Source: Thalassorhabdomicrobium marinisediminis (GTDB lineage Bacteria; Pseudomonadota; Alphaproteobacteria; Rhodobacterales; Rhodobacteraceae). Taken from it: a stretch of 64,000 nucleotides of DNA. Position numbers and translations under genes: made by a program. Each line of letters starts with the position of its first letter. Within the stretch, counting starts at the first letter, position 1. Under the pieces are notes generated by a model, which saw only the letters and a program-made list of their open reading frames with translations, did not search any database and was not told the origin of the DNA. The stretch spans positions 186,001-250,000 of the forward strand of contig NZ_QCYG01000005.1 in assembly GCF_003072065.1 (NCBI RefSeq). Reading direction: 5' to 3'. Positions 49,995-59,023 of the stretch are shown piece after piece.

Positions 49995-50762
49995 CTAGAG
50001 CCCGGCGACCGTCTGGCGCACGGCGGCGATGCGGGCGGCGTTGGCCGGATGCGTGCCCAGAAACTTGTCGCCCGGATCGGGGATGCGGAAGAAGAAGTCC
50101 GCACCGCGCAACGGGTCGTAGCCTGCCTTGGCAGTGATGATCGCGCCCAAGCGGTCCGCTTCGAGTTCGAAATCCTTGGAATAGGTGCGCGCGCCCACCG
50201 CCGCACCCAGTTCCTGCGCGGTGCGCACGGAGTCCGCTCCGCCGCCGGTCACCCCGGCCAACTGCCCGAAGACCACCGCGCCCAGCGTCGCGTTGCGCCG
50301 TTGCAGGCTGAGGTGGTCGCGGATGTGGTGGGCGGCCTCGTGGGCCATGACAAAAGCGATCTCGTCGGTGTTGCGCGCATCGGCGATCAGCGCAAGGGTG
50401 AAGGCGATGATCGGGCGGCCCTGCTCATCCACGGTCTGGAAGGCGTTGGCGGGCTGGCCGGGCCGGTCGTCGACGACGATCAGGAAGTCGCAGTTCAACC
50501 CGCGCGCGCGGGCGCGGCATTCCCGTTCGGCCACCGGTTCAACGCGGTTCAGGACCTGCACGAAAGCGCGTTCCATGGCTCGCCGGTTGCGCGGAATCTC
50601 CGACACCGGCGCCGGGGTGGGAATGCCCGAAGGCGTGGGGCCGGTCTGAGGCGCGGGGCCGGGTGCGGGCTGCACGACCACGGGGCCACAGGCAGACAGC
50701 GCAAGGCTGCTGATGGCGAGGGCGGCAAACCCGAGCCTGCGCAGGGGGGACGGTCTGGGCAT
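49995..50762 (-). CDS. M48 family metalloprotease lipoprotein
   Basis: 255 residues. The signal ends in LALSAC (lipobox), giving a lipidated Cys25. A Pro-rich stretch follows and then the M48 domain with the zinc motif AHEAAHH (HExxH) and the third ligand region FELEADRLG. It likely acts in the periplasm as a quality-control peptidase related to BepA/LoiP. Unlike the fragment at 1-443, its catalytic residues are complete. Confidence 0.93.
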   Translation of the reverse strand: MPRPSPLRRLGFAALAISSLALSACGPVVVQPAPGPAPQTGPTPSGIPTPAPVSEIPRNRRAMERAFVQVLNRVEPVAERECRARARGLNCDFLIVVDDRPGQPANAFQTVDEQGRPIIAFTLALIADARNTDEIAFVMAHEAAHHIRDHLSLQRRNATLGAVVFGQLAGVTGGGADSVRTAQELGAAVGARTYSKDFELEADRLGAIITAKAGYDPLRGADFFFRIPDPGDKFLGTHPANAARIAAVRQTVAGL

Positions 50763-50958
50763 CGAACTCTCCTTTCGGTCACGCGTGATGGGACGCAGGG
50801 CGCGTGGTGGGGGATCGGGGGTGCGTGCGCCTGATTAGCGCAGGTAGGCCACGCCGGGCAACCACCCTGCCCGCCCCGCCCCCGTTCGGGCAAGCCGGTC
50901 CGCGCCGGGGCTTGCCACGACGCGTCGCCGCAGGCAGGGTGAGAGCAAAGGGGGCCAA

Positions 50959-51198
50959 ATGTTTACAATCGAACACGAATTCGACGCGACGGTGGTCACA
51001 CTGGTGGATGAGGCGGGGCCGCACCTCACCGAAGATGTGGTGATCTCGGCCTTTGACGATTGCGTGACCGTGACCCAAGTGGACAGCCGCACGGACATGC
51101 CGGTGACCATCACGCTGTCGCTGTCGCAACTGCGCGACCTATCCATGGCGCTGGACCTGCCCGAGGGGTCTTACCGGCTGCGCAAGGACGAGACGTGA
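50959..51198 (+). CDS. Small acidic protein of unknown function
   Basis: 79 residues, predicted all-beta then a helix (FTIEHEFDATVVTLVDEAGP..., ITLSLSQLRDLSMALDLPEG). A ribosome-binding site (AAGGGGGCC) precedes the ATG, and base usage at codon third positions is coding-like. It lies 49 bp upstream of the deacetylase-like gene on the same strand. I do not recognise a family. Confidence 0.65.
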   Translation: MFTIEHEFDATVVTLVDEAGPHLTEDVVISAFDDCVTVTQVDSRTDMPVTITLSLSQLRDLSMALDLPEGSYRLRKDET

Positions 51199-51247
51199 GG
51201 GCGGTGCAGCAGGTATTTGAGAACCAGAGAAGCAGGGGGAGGCGCAG

Positions 51248-52348
51248 ATGAGCACGGGGTTCTTTTGGGACGAGCGGTGTTTCTGGCACGGGGGCGGAAA
51301 TTATGCGGGAATGTTGCCCGTGGGCGGGCTGGTGCAGCCCGTGGCCAGCGGCGGCCTGCCCGAGAGCCCCGAGAGCAAGCGGCGACTGAAAAACCTGATG
51401 GATGTGACGGGGTTGTCCGGTGATCTGGCCCTGCGTGGCGGGGCTGAGGCTGCGCACGAGGATCTGTTGCGGGTGCATCCGGCGTCCTATCTCGATGCCT
51501 TCAAAGCCGCATCGGATGCCGGCGGCGGCGAGATGGGGAGGCGCACGCCGTTCGGGCCCGGCGGTTACGAGATTGCGGCGCTGTCGGCGGGGTTGAGCGT
51601 GGCGGCGTTGGAGGCGGTGTTGCGGGGCGAGCTGCGCAACGCCTATGCGCTGTCGCGCCCGCCGGGACATCATTGCCTGCCGGATTACCCCAACGGGTTC
51701 TGCCTTATGGCCAACCTTGCCATTGCGATTGAGGCCGCGCGGGCCAAGGGGCTGGCCGAGCGGGTGGTGGTGCTGGACTGGGATGTGCATCACGGCAACG
51801 GCACCGAGGCGATCTTCTACGAGGATCCCGATGTGCTTACGATTTCGATCCATCAGGAGCGGAACTATCCGATGGATACCGGCGAATTCGCGGATCGCGG
51901 GCGCGGCAAGGGGACGGGCGCGAACCTCAATGTGCCTTTGCCGCCGGGCGTGGGGCACCGGGGCTATCTTGCGGCCTTGGAGCGGATCATCCTGCCGCAG
52001 ATCCGCGCGTTTCAGCCCGATGTGATCGTGATCGCCTGTGGTTTTGACGCAGCGGCGATTGATCCGCTGGGGCGGATGCTCGCCACGGCCGAGACCTTTC
52101 GGATGATGACGCAGCAGGTCATGACGCTGGCCGATGAGATTTGCGGTGGACGTCTGATGATGGCGCATGAGGGGGGCTATTCCGAGGCCTACGTGCCGTT
52201 TTGCGGGCATCACGTCCTGCAGGAAATGTCGGGCAGTGCGATCACCGCGCCGGACCCGTTCGGTGACGTCTTCCCCTTGCGACAGCCGGGGGCGGCCTTC
52301 GACCGCTTTGTCGAGCAATGGCTGGCCGAGATGGCCGAGGCCCTGTGA
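51248..52348 (+). CDS. Class II histone deacetylase / acetylpolyamine amidohydrolase family
   Basis: 366 residues. Zinc and charge-relay motifs are complete: LSRPPGHHCLPDYPNGFC, VVVLDWDVHHGNGT with the Asp/His ligands, and ACGFDAAAIDPLG with the second Asp; HEGGYSEAYVPFCG near the C-terminus is the glycine-rich tyrosine loop. Bacterial members deacetylate polyamines or other small acetyl-amides. GGGGGAGGCGC precedes the ATG. A small unknown gene lies just upstream on the same strand. Confidence 0.92.
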   Translation: MSTGFFWDERCFWHGGGNYAGMLPVGGLVQPVASGGLPESPESKRRLKNLMDVTGLSGDLALRGGAEAAHEDLLRVHPASYLDAFKAASDAGGGEMGRRTPFGPGGYEIAALSAGLSVAALEAVLRGELRNAYALSRPPGHHCLPDYPNGFCLMANLAIAIEAARAKGLAERVVVLDWDVHHGNGTEAIFYEDPDVLTISIHQERNYPMDTGEFADRGRGKGTGANLNVPLPPGVGHRGYLAALERIILPQIRAFQPDVIVIACGFDAAAIDPLGRMLATAETFRMMTQQVMTLADEICGGRLMMAHEGGYSEAYVPFCGHHVLQEMSGSAITAPDPFGDVFPLRQPGAAFDRFVEQWLAEMAEAL

Positions 52349-52372
52349 CGCCGCGCAGGTGGCCCGGGCCAT

Positions 52373-52753
52373 TCAGTCGTCCCGTGTCACTTCGGGCGCG
52401 CCGGTCGCCTTGTTGATCGCGATATAATCCAGCCCCGCCTTTTTCCACGCGCCCATGCCGCCGTCCATGTGGGCGATGGGGCCTTTCTGGTCGGCCAACA
52501 CCTTGTCCGCCATCTTGCCCGAGCGCATGCCCGAGCCGCAGTGCAGCACGATGGGCTTGTCGCCTTGCGCGGGCAGGTGTCGTGCTTCAAAGCCCTGCAT
52601 CGGGAACAGCAAAGCGCCCGGAATGCGTTCGACGGTGAACTCCTCGGGGCTGCGCACGTCGATGAGGGTGATCTCACCCTTGGCGAGGGCCTCGGACACT
52701 TCTTGCGGTGTCCAGACGTCGAGGCGGCCATTGTCGGTGGTTTCTGTTTTCAT
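52373..52753 (-). CDS. Rhodanese-like sulfurtransferase
   Basis: 126 residues from the ATG at 52753 (GGAG upstream); the longer frame is antisense. ITLIDVRSPEEFTVERIPGA is the CH2A region and VLHCGSGMRSGKM contains the active-site cysteine loop. The C-terminal HMDGGMGAWKKAGL is typical of single-domain rhodaneses. Sulfur acceptor unknown. It is divergent from the nitroreductase gene. Confidence 0.92.
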   Translation of the reverse strand: MKTETTDNGRLDVWTPQEVSEALAKGEITLIDVRSPEEFTVERIPGALLFPMQGFEARHLPAQGDKPIVLHCGSGMRSGKMADKVLADQKGPIAHMDGGMGAWKKAGLDYIAINKATGAPEVTRDD

Positions 52754-52911
52754 CTCGGGGCTCCGGTTCTGGGGTAGGCTTACCCGCACAACACTCCTCC
52801 GGGCCATTGGTTCCGCCGCGGGCCCGTGGCGCGGGTCCGGGCGCGACCCTGCGCCCCACTGGAACCCCGGCGCGCAAAGGCATATGTGAGACGCAACACC
52901 AAGGAGGTTCC

Positions 52912-53490
52912 ATGCCAAAGCGTAATCAAGCCGCTCTCGATTTTCTTCTCAGCCGCCGGTCTCGTCCGGCCAAGACGTTGCGCGGCCCCGTGCCCGACCG
53001 GGCCGAGATCGAGCTGCTTCTGACCGCAGCGGCGCGCACTCCGGATCACGGCAAGCTTGAGCCCTGGCGGTTCATCGTGCTGGAAAAGCCCGCGCTGGAG
53101 CGGCTGGCCGGGATGGTGCCCGCGCGGGCCGCAGCGCTGGACGTGCCTGAGGACAAGCGCGACAAGGTGCTGGCGCAGTTCCGCGATGCGGATCTGGTGA
53201 TCGCCGTGATCGAAAGCCCGGTCCTGTCCGACAAGATCCCGCCGATCGAGCAGACCTATTCCGCCGGCGCGGTCTGTCTGTCGCTGCTCAACGCGGCGCT
53301 GGCGTCGGGCTGGGGCGCGAACTGGCTGTCGGGCTGGGCGTCGCACGATCCGGAGTTCTGCATCGAAGGGCTGGGCCTGACCCCGAATGAACGCGTCGCG
53401 GGGCTGATCCACATCGGCACCGAGACGAGCACCCCGCCGGAGCGGCCGCGCCCGGACATCGCCGCCAAGACGACCTGGCGCAGCGCATGA
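52912..53490 (+). CDS. Nitroreductase family protein (YdjA-like)
   Basis: 192 residues with a strong AAGGAGG before the ATG. FLLSRRSRPAKTLRGPVPD and LTAAARTPDHGKLEPWRFIVL are the FMN-binding and dimer motifs of the small YdjA-like nitroreductases. It reduces nitro compounds or quinones with NAD(P)H; the natural substrate is unknown. Its stop overlaps the ATG of the CysZ-like gene by 4 nt. Confidence 0.9.
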   Translation: MPKRNQAALDFLLSRRSRPAKTLRGPVPDRAEIELLLTAAARTPDHGKLEPWRFIVLEKPALERLAGMVPARAAALDVPEDKRDKVLAQFRDADLVIAVIESPVLSDKIPPIEQTYSAGAVCLSLLNAALASGWGANWLSGWASHDPEFCIEGLGLTPNERVAGLIHIGTETSTPPERPRPDIAAKTTWRSA

Positions 53491-54182
53491 TCCTGTCGGA
53501 CTTCGCGAAAGCGTTGGGGCAGCTGGACGATCGCGCCTTCCGCCGGGTCCTGTTTCTGGGGCTCGGCCTGACCGTGGCGCTGCTCGTCGGGCTTTACGCA
53601 GGTTATCTGTGGCTGGTCGACAGTTTTGCCGACGGGCCGCTCACCCTGCCCTTCGTGGGCGAAGTCACCTGGATCGGCAGTTTGCTGTCCTGGGGCGGGC
53701 TGGGCGTGTTTTTGTTGATGTCGGTGTTCCTGATGATCCCCGTCGCCAGTGCCATCACCTCGTTCTTTCTGGAAGATGTGGCCGACGCGGTCGAGGCAAA
53801 GCATTACCCCGCGCTCATGCCAGCGCCCAAGGTGCCCTTCCTGGAGGCGGCGCAGGACACGGTGGTGTTCTTCTTCGTGCTGATCGGCGCGAACCTTGCG
53901 GCGCTGGTCGCCTATGTTTTCCTGCCGTTCCTGGCCCTGCCGATCTTCTATGCGCTCAACGGCTTCTTGCTGGGTCGGGAATATTTCACCATTGCCGCTT
54001 TGCGTCGCGAAGGCCGGGCGGGGGCGAAGGCGATGCGGCAAAGGCATCTGCCGCAGATCTGGATTGCCGGGGTGCTGATGGCGATCCCGCTGACCATTCC
54101 GATCATGAACCTGATCATCCCGATTCTGGGGGCCGCGACGTTTACCCATCTCTATCACCGGTTGGCGCGGACCCCCGGCTGA
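53487..54182 (+). CDS. EI24/CysZ-like integral membrane protein
   Basis: 231 residues. Four main hydrophobic segments plus the FFLEDVADAVEAKHYPAL motif and the FYALNGFLLGREYFTIAALRR motif mark the EI24/CysZ family. CysZ is a sulfate permease in enterobacteria; whether this branch transports sulfate is not known. ATGA overlap with the nitroreductase gene implies coupled translation. Confidence 0.85.
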   Translation: MILSDFAKALGQLDDRAFRRVLFLGLGLTVALLVGLYAGYLWLVDSFADGPLTLPFVGEVTWIGSLLSWGGLGVFLLMSVFLMIPVASAITSFFLEDVADAVEAKHYPALMPAPKVPFLEAAQDTVVFFFVLIGANLAALVAYVFLPFLALPIFYALNGFLLGREYFTIAALRREGRAGAKAMRQRHLPQIWIAGVLMAIPLTIPIMNLIIPILGAATFTHLYHRLARTPG

Positions 54183-54190
54183 GGCCGGCC

Positions 54191-54487
54191 CTAGTCGGTG
54201 CTTTGCTGGACGCTTTGCGGCGTGGACATCCGGTCGAACCAGTCGATGTCGCGGATGGTGATCCAGCCCGACAGGATCACGCCGATGATCACCGCCCAGA
54301 TCGGCACTGCGATCAGCGTGGTCAGCCGCGCCTTGCCGCCCACGTTGGCGTTGGCCGGGGCGGATTTATGGGTGCCGGGCACAACCTCGCCCGCTTCTTC
54401 CTGAGTCACGTTGCGCAAGGGGAGCACAACGAAAAACACCATGAACCAGACGACGATCAGCAAGACGATGGCCGAGGTGATACCCAT
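54191..54487 (-). CDS. DUF1467 family membrane protein
   Basis: 98 residues, two membrane helices (AIVLLIVVWFMVFFVVLPL and TTLIAVPIWAVIIGVILSGW) with a short loop NVTQEEAGEVVPGTHKSAPA. This is the DUF1467 pattern seen throughout alphaproteobacteria, often close to methylmalonyl-CoA epimerase. Function unknown. It lies 50 nt downstream of the epimerase gene on the same strand and is likely co-transcribed. Confidence 0.9.
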   Translation of the reverse strand: MGITSAIVLLIVVWFMVFFVVLPLRNVTQEEAGEVVPGTHKSAPANANVGGKARLTTLIAVPIWAVIIGVILSGWITIRDIDWFDRMSTPQSVQQSTD

Positions 54488-54537
54488 GTTCGTTCCTTTT
54501 TTCCTTTGCTGCGGAGCCGCCCCGGGGGACGTGCCGC

Positions 54538-54942
54538 TCAGGCTTCTTCGAGTTCGATCAGACAGCCGTTGAAATCCTTGGGGTGCAGGAACAGGACCAG
54601 CTTTCCATGGGCCCCGATCTTCGGCTCTCCGCTGCCCAGAACCCGCGCGCCTTCGGCCTGCAACCGGTCGCGCGCGGCCATGATGTCGTCCACCTCGTAG
54701 CAGATGTGGTGGATGCCGCCTGCGGGGTTCTTCTCAAGAAACCCTGTGATCGGGCTGTTATCGCCAAGGGGATAGAGAAATTCGATCTTGGTGTTGGGCA
54801 GCTCGACGAAAACCACCGTGACGCCGTGATCTGGCTCATCCTGCGGAGCGCCTACCACCGCGCCCAAGGCGCCCCGGTATTGCGCGCAGGCGGCGTCAAG
54901 GTCAGGCACGGCAATGGCCACGTGGTTCAATCGTCCGATCAT
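54538..54942 (-). CDS. mce: Methylmalonyl-CoA epimerase
   Basis: 134 residues, the standard length of this vicinal-oxygen-chelate enzyme. RLNHVAIAVPDL (His7), GGIHHICYEVDD and LIELEE supply the metal ligands. It interconverts (2S)- and (2R)-methylmalonyl-CoA between propionyl-CoA carboxylation and the cobalamin mutase. It connects with prpE and meaB elsewhere in the window. DUF1467 follows in the same unit. Confidence 0.94.
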   Translation of the reverse strand: MIGRLNHVAIAVPDLDAACAQYRGALGAVVGAPQDEPDHGVTVVFVELPNTKIEFLYPLGDNSPITGFLEKNPAGGIHHICYEVDDIMAARDRLQAEGARVLGSGEPKIGAHGKLVLFLHPKDFNGCLIELEEA

Positions 54943-55101
54943 CGGGTCCCCCTTGGGTCAGCTTTGGCCGCTTTATCGGGCAAGCGTCGCCCGCCCGCAA
55001 CGGCCAGCATGTCGCAGCACGGAAATTCCCGCAGCGTTAACGCCAGATTCACCATCCCGCCGTCTAGTGGGCGTAGACGCAGATATGGACAGGACACGAC
55101 G

Positions 55102-55818
55102 ATGGACAGTTTGGACACTTTCATGCAAGCCCGCCCGCCCACGGCGGCCCGCCCCTTGCTGGGCCTGACCGTGCTGGTGGTTGAGGACAGCCGCTTCGCC
55201 TCGGACGCGATGCGCCTGCTGTGCCTGCGGTCTGGCGCGCGGATCCGGCGGGCGGACAGCCTGTTTCACGCGCATCGCCATTTGGCCGCCTACCGGCCTT
55301 CGGTCGTGATCGTCGATATCGGATTGCCCGATGGCTCGGGCGTGGATTTGATCCGCAATCTGGCCGGGGCGCACAACCGGGTTGAGGCGATCCTTGGCAC
55401 CTCGGGCGACCCGGATGGCGAGCTTTTGGCCCACAAGGCCGGGGCCGATGGTTTTCTGGCCAAACCCTTGACCAGTATCGGCTATTTCCAGTCGAAGATT
55501 CTCTCGCTGCTGCCCGAAGATCGCCAACCCAAGGGTCTGCGCGTCCTCTCGGACGAGGTGGTCGTGCCCGATCAGGTGGCCCTGCGGGACGATCTTGCGG
55601 CCGCGGCCATGGTGCTGGCGGATGCCGAGGATCGCCGCAGCATGCGTTATCTGACCCAGTTCCTGAGCGGTTTGGCCCGCTGCACCGAGGATCGGCCCCT
55701 CGCACAGGAGGTGGCAAAGCTCGAAGACCTCTACTCCAAGGGCCTTGACGTGGACCGGCAGGTGGCGCGGCTGACCGATCTTGTGCAGGACCGGATCGCG
55801 GAAACCGCTGTTCTCTAG
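55102..55818 (+). CDS. Response regulator with C-terminal helical extension
   Basis: 238 residues from the ATG at 55102. Receiver domain: acidic residues in VLVVEDS (28-29), Asp72 in VIVDIGLPDGSG, Thr100 and Lys121 (FLAKPLT). The remaining 100 residues (ALRDDLAAAAMVLADAEDRR... to the C-terminus) are helical, resembling a histidine-phosphotransfer or regulatory bundle, but no DNA-binding motif is seen. It has no kinase beside it. It may act by protein interaction. Confidence 0.85.
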   Translation: MDSLDTFMQARPPTAARPLLGLTVLVVEDSRFASDAMRLLCLRSGARIRRADSLFHAHRHLAAYRPSVVIVDIGLPDGSGVDLIRNLAGAHNRVEAILGTSGDPDGELLAHKAGADGFLAKPLTSIGYFQSKILSLLPEDRQPKGLRVLSDEVVVPDQVALRDDLAAAAMVLADAEDRRSMRYLTQFLSGLARCTEDRPLAQEVAKLEDLYSKGLDVDRQVARLTDLVQDRIAETAVL

Positions 55819-56002
55819 GGTGACGGGCCGACGGTCGCGGTCACCGGGCCAGTATTCAGACTCTGTTCAGCGCGGGTGTCGCTCAGGTCCGCTGTGTGCC
55901 TCTGGCCGGTCGCGTTCGAAGGAATGCCCCCTCTTCGGCAGAAAACTGCCACAATCGCCCCCCATACCCGCCCTATCCGTTCGCCGCAGCAGGAGGGGCG
56001 TC

Positions 56003-56185
56003 ATGTTGGAACGATTCGTGCAAAACCTCTGGGCCGAGGAGCGTCACAACCCGGTGCTGGACTGGCTGGCGCTGTCGGCGGGTGCCCTGCTCTTATCGGC
56101 GGCCCTGTTTGGCGCGACCACATTCGAGGCCCAGACCCGTTTGGCCGAGGCCCCGCCCCCCGCCATGCACCACGCGGACACCTGA
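56003..56185 (+). CDS. Small single-span membrane protein
   Basis: 60 residues with an AGGAGGGG site before the ATG. A helix spans about residues 19-41 (LDWLALSAGALLLSAALFG), and a short periplasmic tail ends in HHADT. The DW.ALSA pattern recalls small Flp-like proteins (DWVVLTA...) common in Rhodobacteraceae, but the usual DE.GAVT segment is replaced. Function unknown. Confidence 0.65.
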   Translation: MLERFVQNLWAEERHNPVLDWLALSAGALLLSAALFGATTFEAQTRLAEAPPPAMHHADT

Positions 56186-56239
56186 CCCGGAACAGACTGC
56201 GTGCGGGGCACGGTTCCAACCGCCCTAGCCAAGACCGCC

Positions 56240-57466
56240 CTAGACGATGCCAGGGTTCGCCCCCAGTTCAAGCCCCGGAAAGATCGCCTGTTCCAGCACA
56301 TCCGGCGCGATGCCCAGCAGGTCGTGCATCACCCAGGCCGGATAGGCACGCACGTCCCGCGTGGGCATGAGGTCGCGACCGGCATAAAGGTCGCCCTCGC
56401 CCAAGCCCGGCCATTGCCCCAGCACCTGCCCCCCGCGCAAGGCCCCGCCGGCAAACAGCATCGCGCCGCCAGTGCCATGATCTGTGCCCGCGCTGCCATT
56501 CTCGCGCGCGGTGCGGCCGAACTCGGTCAGGCAGAGCACGGCGGTTTTGCCCCAGACCGGCCCCAGCGCCGCCTTCAACGTCAGAATGGTATCGGTCAGC
56601 GCCCGCGCGCCGCGCTGGAGCGTGTTCTGCTGGCGCGCATGGGTGTCCCATCCGTTGATCGAGAACGAAGCAATCCGCGTGTCTCCGCGCAGGCGGTCCG
56701 CCGCAAACTGCGCGATTTCAACGTGTTCGCCGCTGCGCTGCACCGCCTGCATCATCGGATCGTCGGCCATCCGGTCGGCGGCTTCGGCGGCCATGGCGGT
56801 TTCCATCGAGAGTTGCTCGGCAATGGCCACCGCATCGTCCGAGGCATCGCGGAACAGCGGATCGTCGTGATGCACCACGTTGAGCAGCGCCCGCGCATTG
56901 GCGGAGAGGCGCAACTCGGCATCCGGCGACCAGCGCGCGGCGGAGGCCTCGCCGGTGAGCACAAGCATCTGTTCGCGTCCGATGGCAAAGGCGACCTCGG
57001 GTTCCAGCCCCGGCACCACCTGCAACATGCGGTTCAGCCAGCCATCGCGCAGACCGCCCCCCGTCAGGTCCGGCAGACCCGCTTCGAGAATGTCCTGCCC
57101 GTCGAAATGGCTGCGTTTGTCCCGGTAGGGGGTCGAGACCGCGTGCGCGGCCCCGAACTCACCGGCCTGCCAAAGCGGCAGCAGGGGGGCGAAATGCCGA
57201 TGCAGGGCGAAGAATCCGTCCAGGTCGTGGGCGCCGCCCGCCTCACCCGTCAGGAGCGTGGGGCGCAGCGCGGCAAGTGCGGGGTCGCCGTAGGGCTGGA
57301 TCACGTCTATCCCGTCCATGGCGCCGCGCAGGATCACCACGACAAGGCGCGTGTCCCAGGGTGCTGCGGCCAGCGCCACCGGTGTGACAAAGGGCGAGGC
57401 TGCAGCCGAGCAGCCCAGCGCCGCGCCGCCGATCAGGAACCGTCTGCGATCAAGTTGAGCGGGCAT
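56240..57466 (-). CDS. DUF1501 family exported protein
   Basis: 408 residues from the ATG at 57466 (AAAGGAGG 6 nt upstream). A twin-arginine signal is present (LDRRRFLIGGAALGCSAAA), so export in a folded state is likely. The sulfatase-like fold pattern of DUF1501 is seen in GAMDGIDVIQPYGDP, NGWDTHARQQNTL and CLTEFGRTARENGSAGTDHG. It lies just behind the DUF1800 gene; the two are a widespread pair of unknown function. Confidence 0.9.
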   Translation of the reverse strand: MPAQLDRRRFLIGGAALGCSAAASPFVTPVALAAAPWDTRLVVVILRGAMDGIDVIQPYGDPALAALRPTLLTGEAGGAHDLDGFFALHRHFAPLLPLWQAGEFGAAHAVSTPYRDKRSHFDGQDILEAGLPDLTGGGLRDGWLNRMLQVVPGLEPEVAFAIGREQMLVLTGEASAARWSPDAELRLSANARALLNVVHHDDPLFRDASDDAVAIAEQLSMETAMAAEAADRMADDPMMQAVQRSGEHVEIAQFAADRLRGDTRIASFSINGWDTHARQQNTLQRGARALTDTILTLKAALGPVWGKTAVLCLTEFGRTARENGSAGTDHGTGGAMLFAGGALRGGQVLGQWPGLGEGDLYAGRDLMPTRDVRAYPAWVMHDLLGIAPDVLEQAIFPGLELGANPGIV

Positions 57467-57468
57467 CG

Positions 57469-58887
57469 TCACCTCCTTTGGAACGCGGCAGAGGCCAGCA
57501 CCAGCCCGATGCCGTCGCTCACGGTTTCTGCGGCCCCGGCGGCAAAGACGACCGCTTCGGGCGGGTTCGGGCCTAGGGCGTGGAACACGAATTCGCGCGG
57601 GTCGGGCAAGGACTCAAGCAGCCGTTCCGGTACGCGCATCGCCCAGGTGATGCGGCCCGCCATGCCTTGCGGCGTGACCCAAGCCTCATCCGCTTCCGGC
57701 CAGCCGTCGGGGCCGACGGGGGCCTGCCACGTCTGCCCCATGACGGACAGGGGCCGCTGGATCAACTGGCGCACCCGCTGCATGGAGGCGTCACGGATCA
57801 CCCCTTCCGGCACCGCCAGCGCGCGCAGGGCCGAGGCCACGAAGTCCACCGGTTGCTTGACCTTTTCAAGCTGGGGCTGCCAGGCGGATGCGTGCCGCAG
57901 CATCACCTCATACATCGCGGGCAGATGCGTGTCGCCGTCCAGATAAGCGCGGGCCATGGCGTCGATCAGATCGGCCTCGGGTCGGGCTGACAGGAAATGC
58001 ACGGCCAGTTTATGGGCCAGATGGCGGGCCGTGTCCGGATGGCGTGCCAGATCGCGCAGGGCGTGGCGCACGTGCTCGATGGATTCCTCGGCCCCGCCAT
58101 AGGTCCGCCCCAGAACCGTCTCGGCCCCCGGTTCGGCCTGCTGCGCGCGGAAATACGCGCCGCTGCGGGCGTTCGCCGTCACCCCGGTGAGCAGTTCGGC
58201 AAATTCGCGCACGTCGGTCTGGTCGTAGCGGCCGCCCACGCCGAGGGTGTGCAGCTCCAACACCTCCCGCGCGAGGTTTTCGTTCAGCCCGCGATCATTG
58301 TGTTCCGCCGCCTTGCTGTTCGGCCCCATGGACTGGTGTTGATTGAAATAGAGAATCAACATCGGGCTTTCGACGGCCGCGATGAGCATGTCGTAGAAGC
58401 GGCCCGTGACGTTGGGGCGGATCGCCTCTTCGATGTAGGGCGACACCAGATGGCGCGCGCCGCCGTTGACCGGACGCACGGTGAAATGATCCGCCCAGAA
58501 CCGCGTGAGCCGTTCGCGGAAGCCGTCGCGCCCGTGGGCGGCGCGGGCCATTTCCGCTTTGATGAAAGCGATCACCGCTTCGCGCCCCGCCGCGCGCAGA
58601 TCATCGCGCAGCACCCGTGCGGCGGCTTCGGCGGCGTCATCGGGGGCTGAATTGATGGCAAGTGTCGCCGCGCGGAAGTCCCGCGGCGAAGGATAGACAT
58701 CGGCGTAGGTCGGAATGGGAAAGCGCTGCGCCGCCTCGTCCGGACCGGCCAGCCAATCAAGCATCTCGTCCACGGACGCGGGCGGCAGGATCACGGGCGA
58801 CAAACCCGTTCCGAACCGGATCGCAGCAAGGATGGGATCGAAGGACACGGGGGTAAGGGGCCTTTCCGTTTGGGGTCGTACCCCCAT
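57469..58887 (-). CDS. DUF1800 family protein
   Basis: 472 residues if started at the ATG at 58887; the frame is open to 59034 and a GTG near 58850 is another option, and no site is clearly better. DUF1800 landmarks: RLTRFWADHFTV, LNENLAREVLELHTLGVGG, DVREFAELLTG and HPDTARHLAHKLAVHFLS. There is no obvious signal peptide. The DUF1501 gene starts within 3 nt of its stop. The pair often occurs together in proteobacteria and planctomycetes; function unknown. Confidence 0.88.
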   Translation of the reverse strand: MGVRPQTERPLTPVSFDPILAAIRFGTGLSPVILPPASVDEMLDWLAGPDEAAQRFPIPTYADVYPSPRDFRAATLAINSAPDDAAEAAARVLRDDLRAAGREAVIAFIKAEMARAAHGRDGFRERLTRFWADHFTVRPVNGGARHLVSPYIEEAIRPNVTGRFYDMLIAAVESPMLILYFNQHQSMGPNSKAAEHNDRGLNENLAREVLELHTLGVGGRYDQTDVREFAELLTGVTANARSGAYFRAQQAEPGAETVLGRTYGGAEESIEHVRHALRDLARHPDTARHLAHKLAVHFLSARPEADLIDAMARAYLDGDTHLPAMYEVMLRHASAWQPQLEKVKQPVDFVASALRALAVPEGVIRDASMQRVRQLIQRPLSVMGQTWQAPVGPDGWPEADEAWVTPQGMAGRITWAMRVPERLLESLPDPREFVFHALGPNPPEAVVFAAGAAETVSDGIGLVLASAAFQRR

Positions 58888-59023
58888 GATATAGGGGCGC
58901 CCGGCCCCGTGTGCACGGCTTTTGCCGCAGGTTCGCGAAACCGGCGATGAAAGGCGCACCAGCGGAACCGGGATGCAGCGCCGGGCGTTGATGAGGTAGT
59001 GACCACCAATACGGGATAGAACC

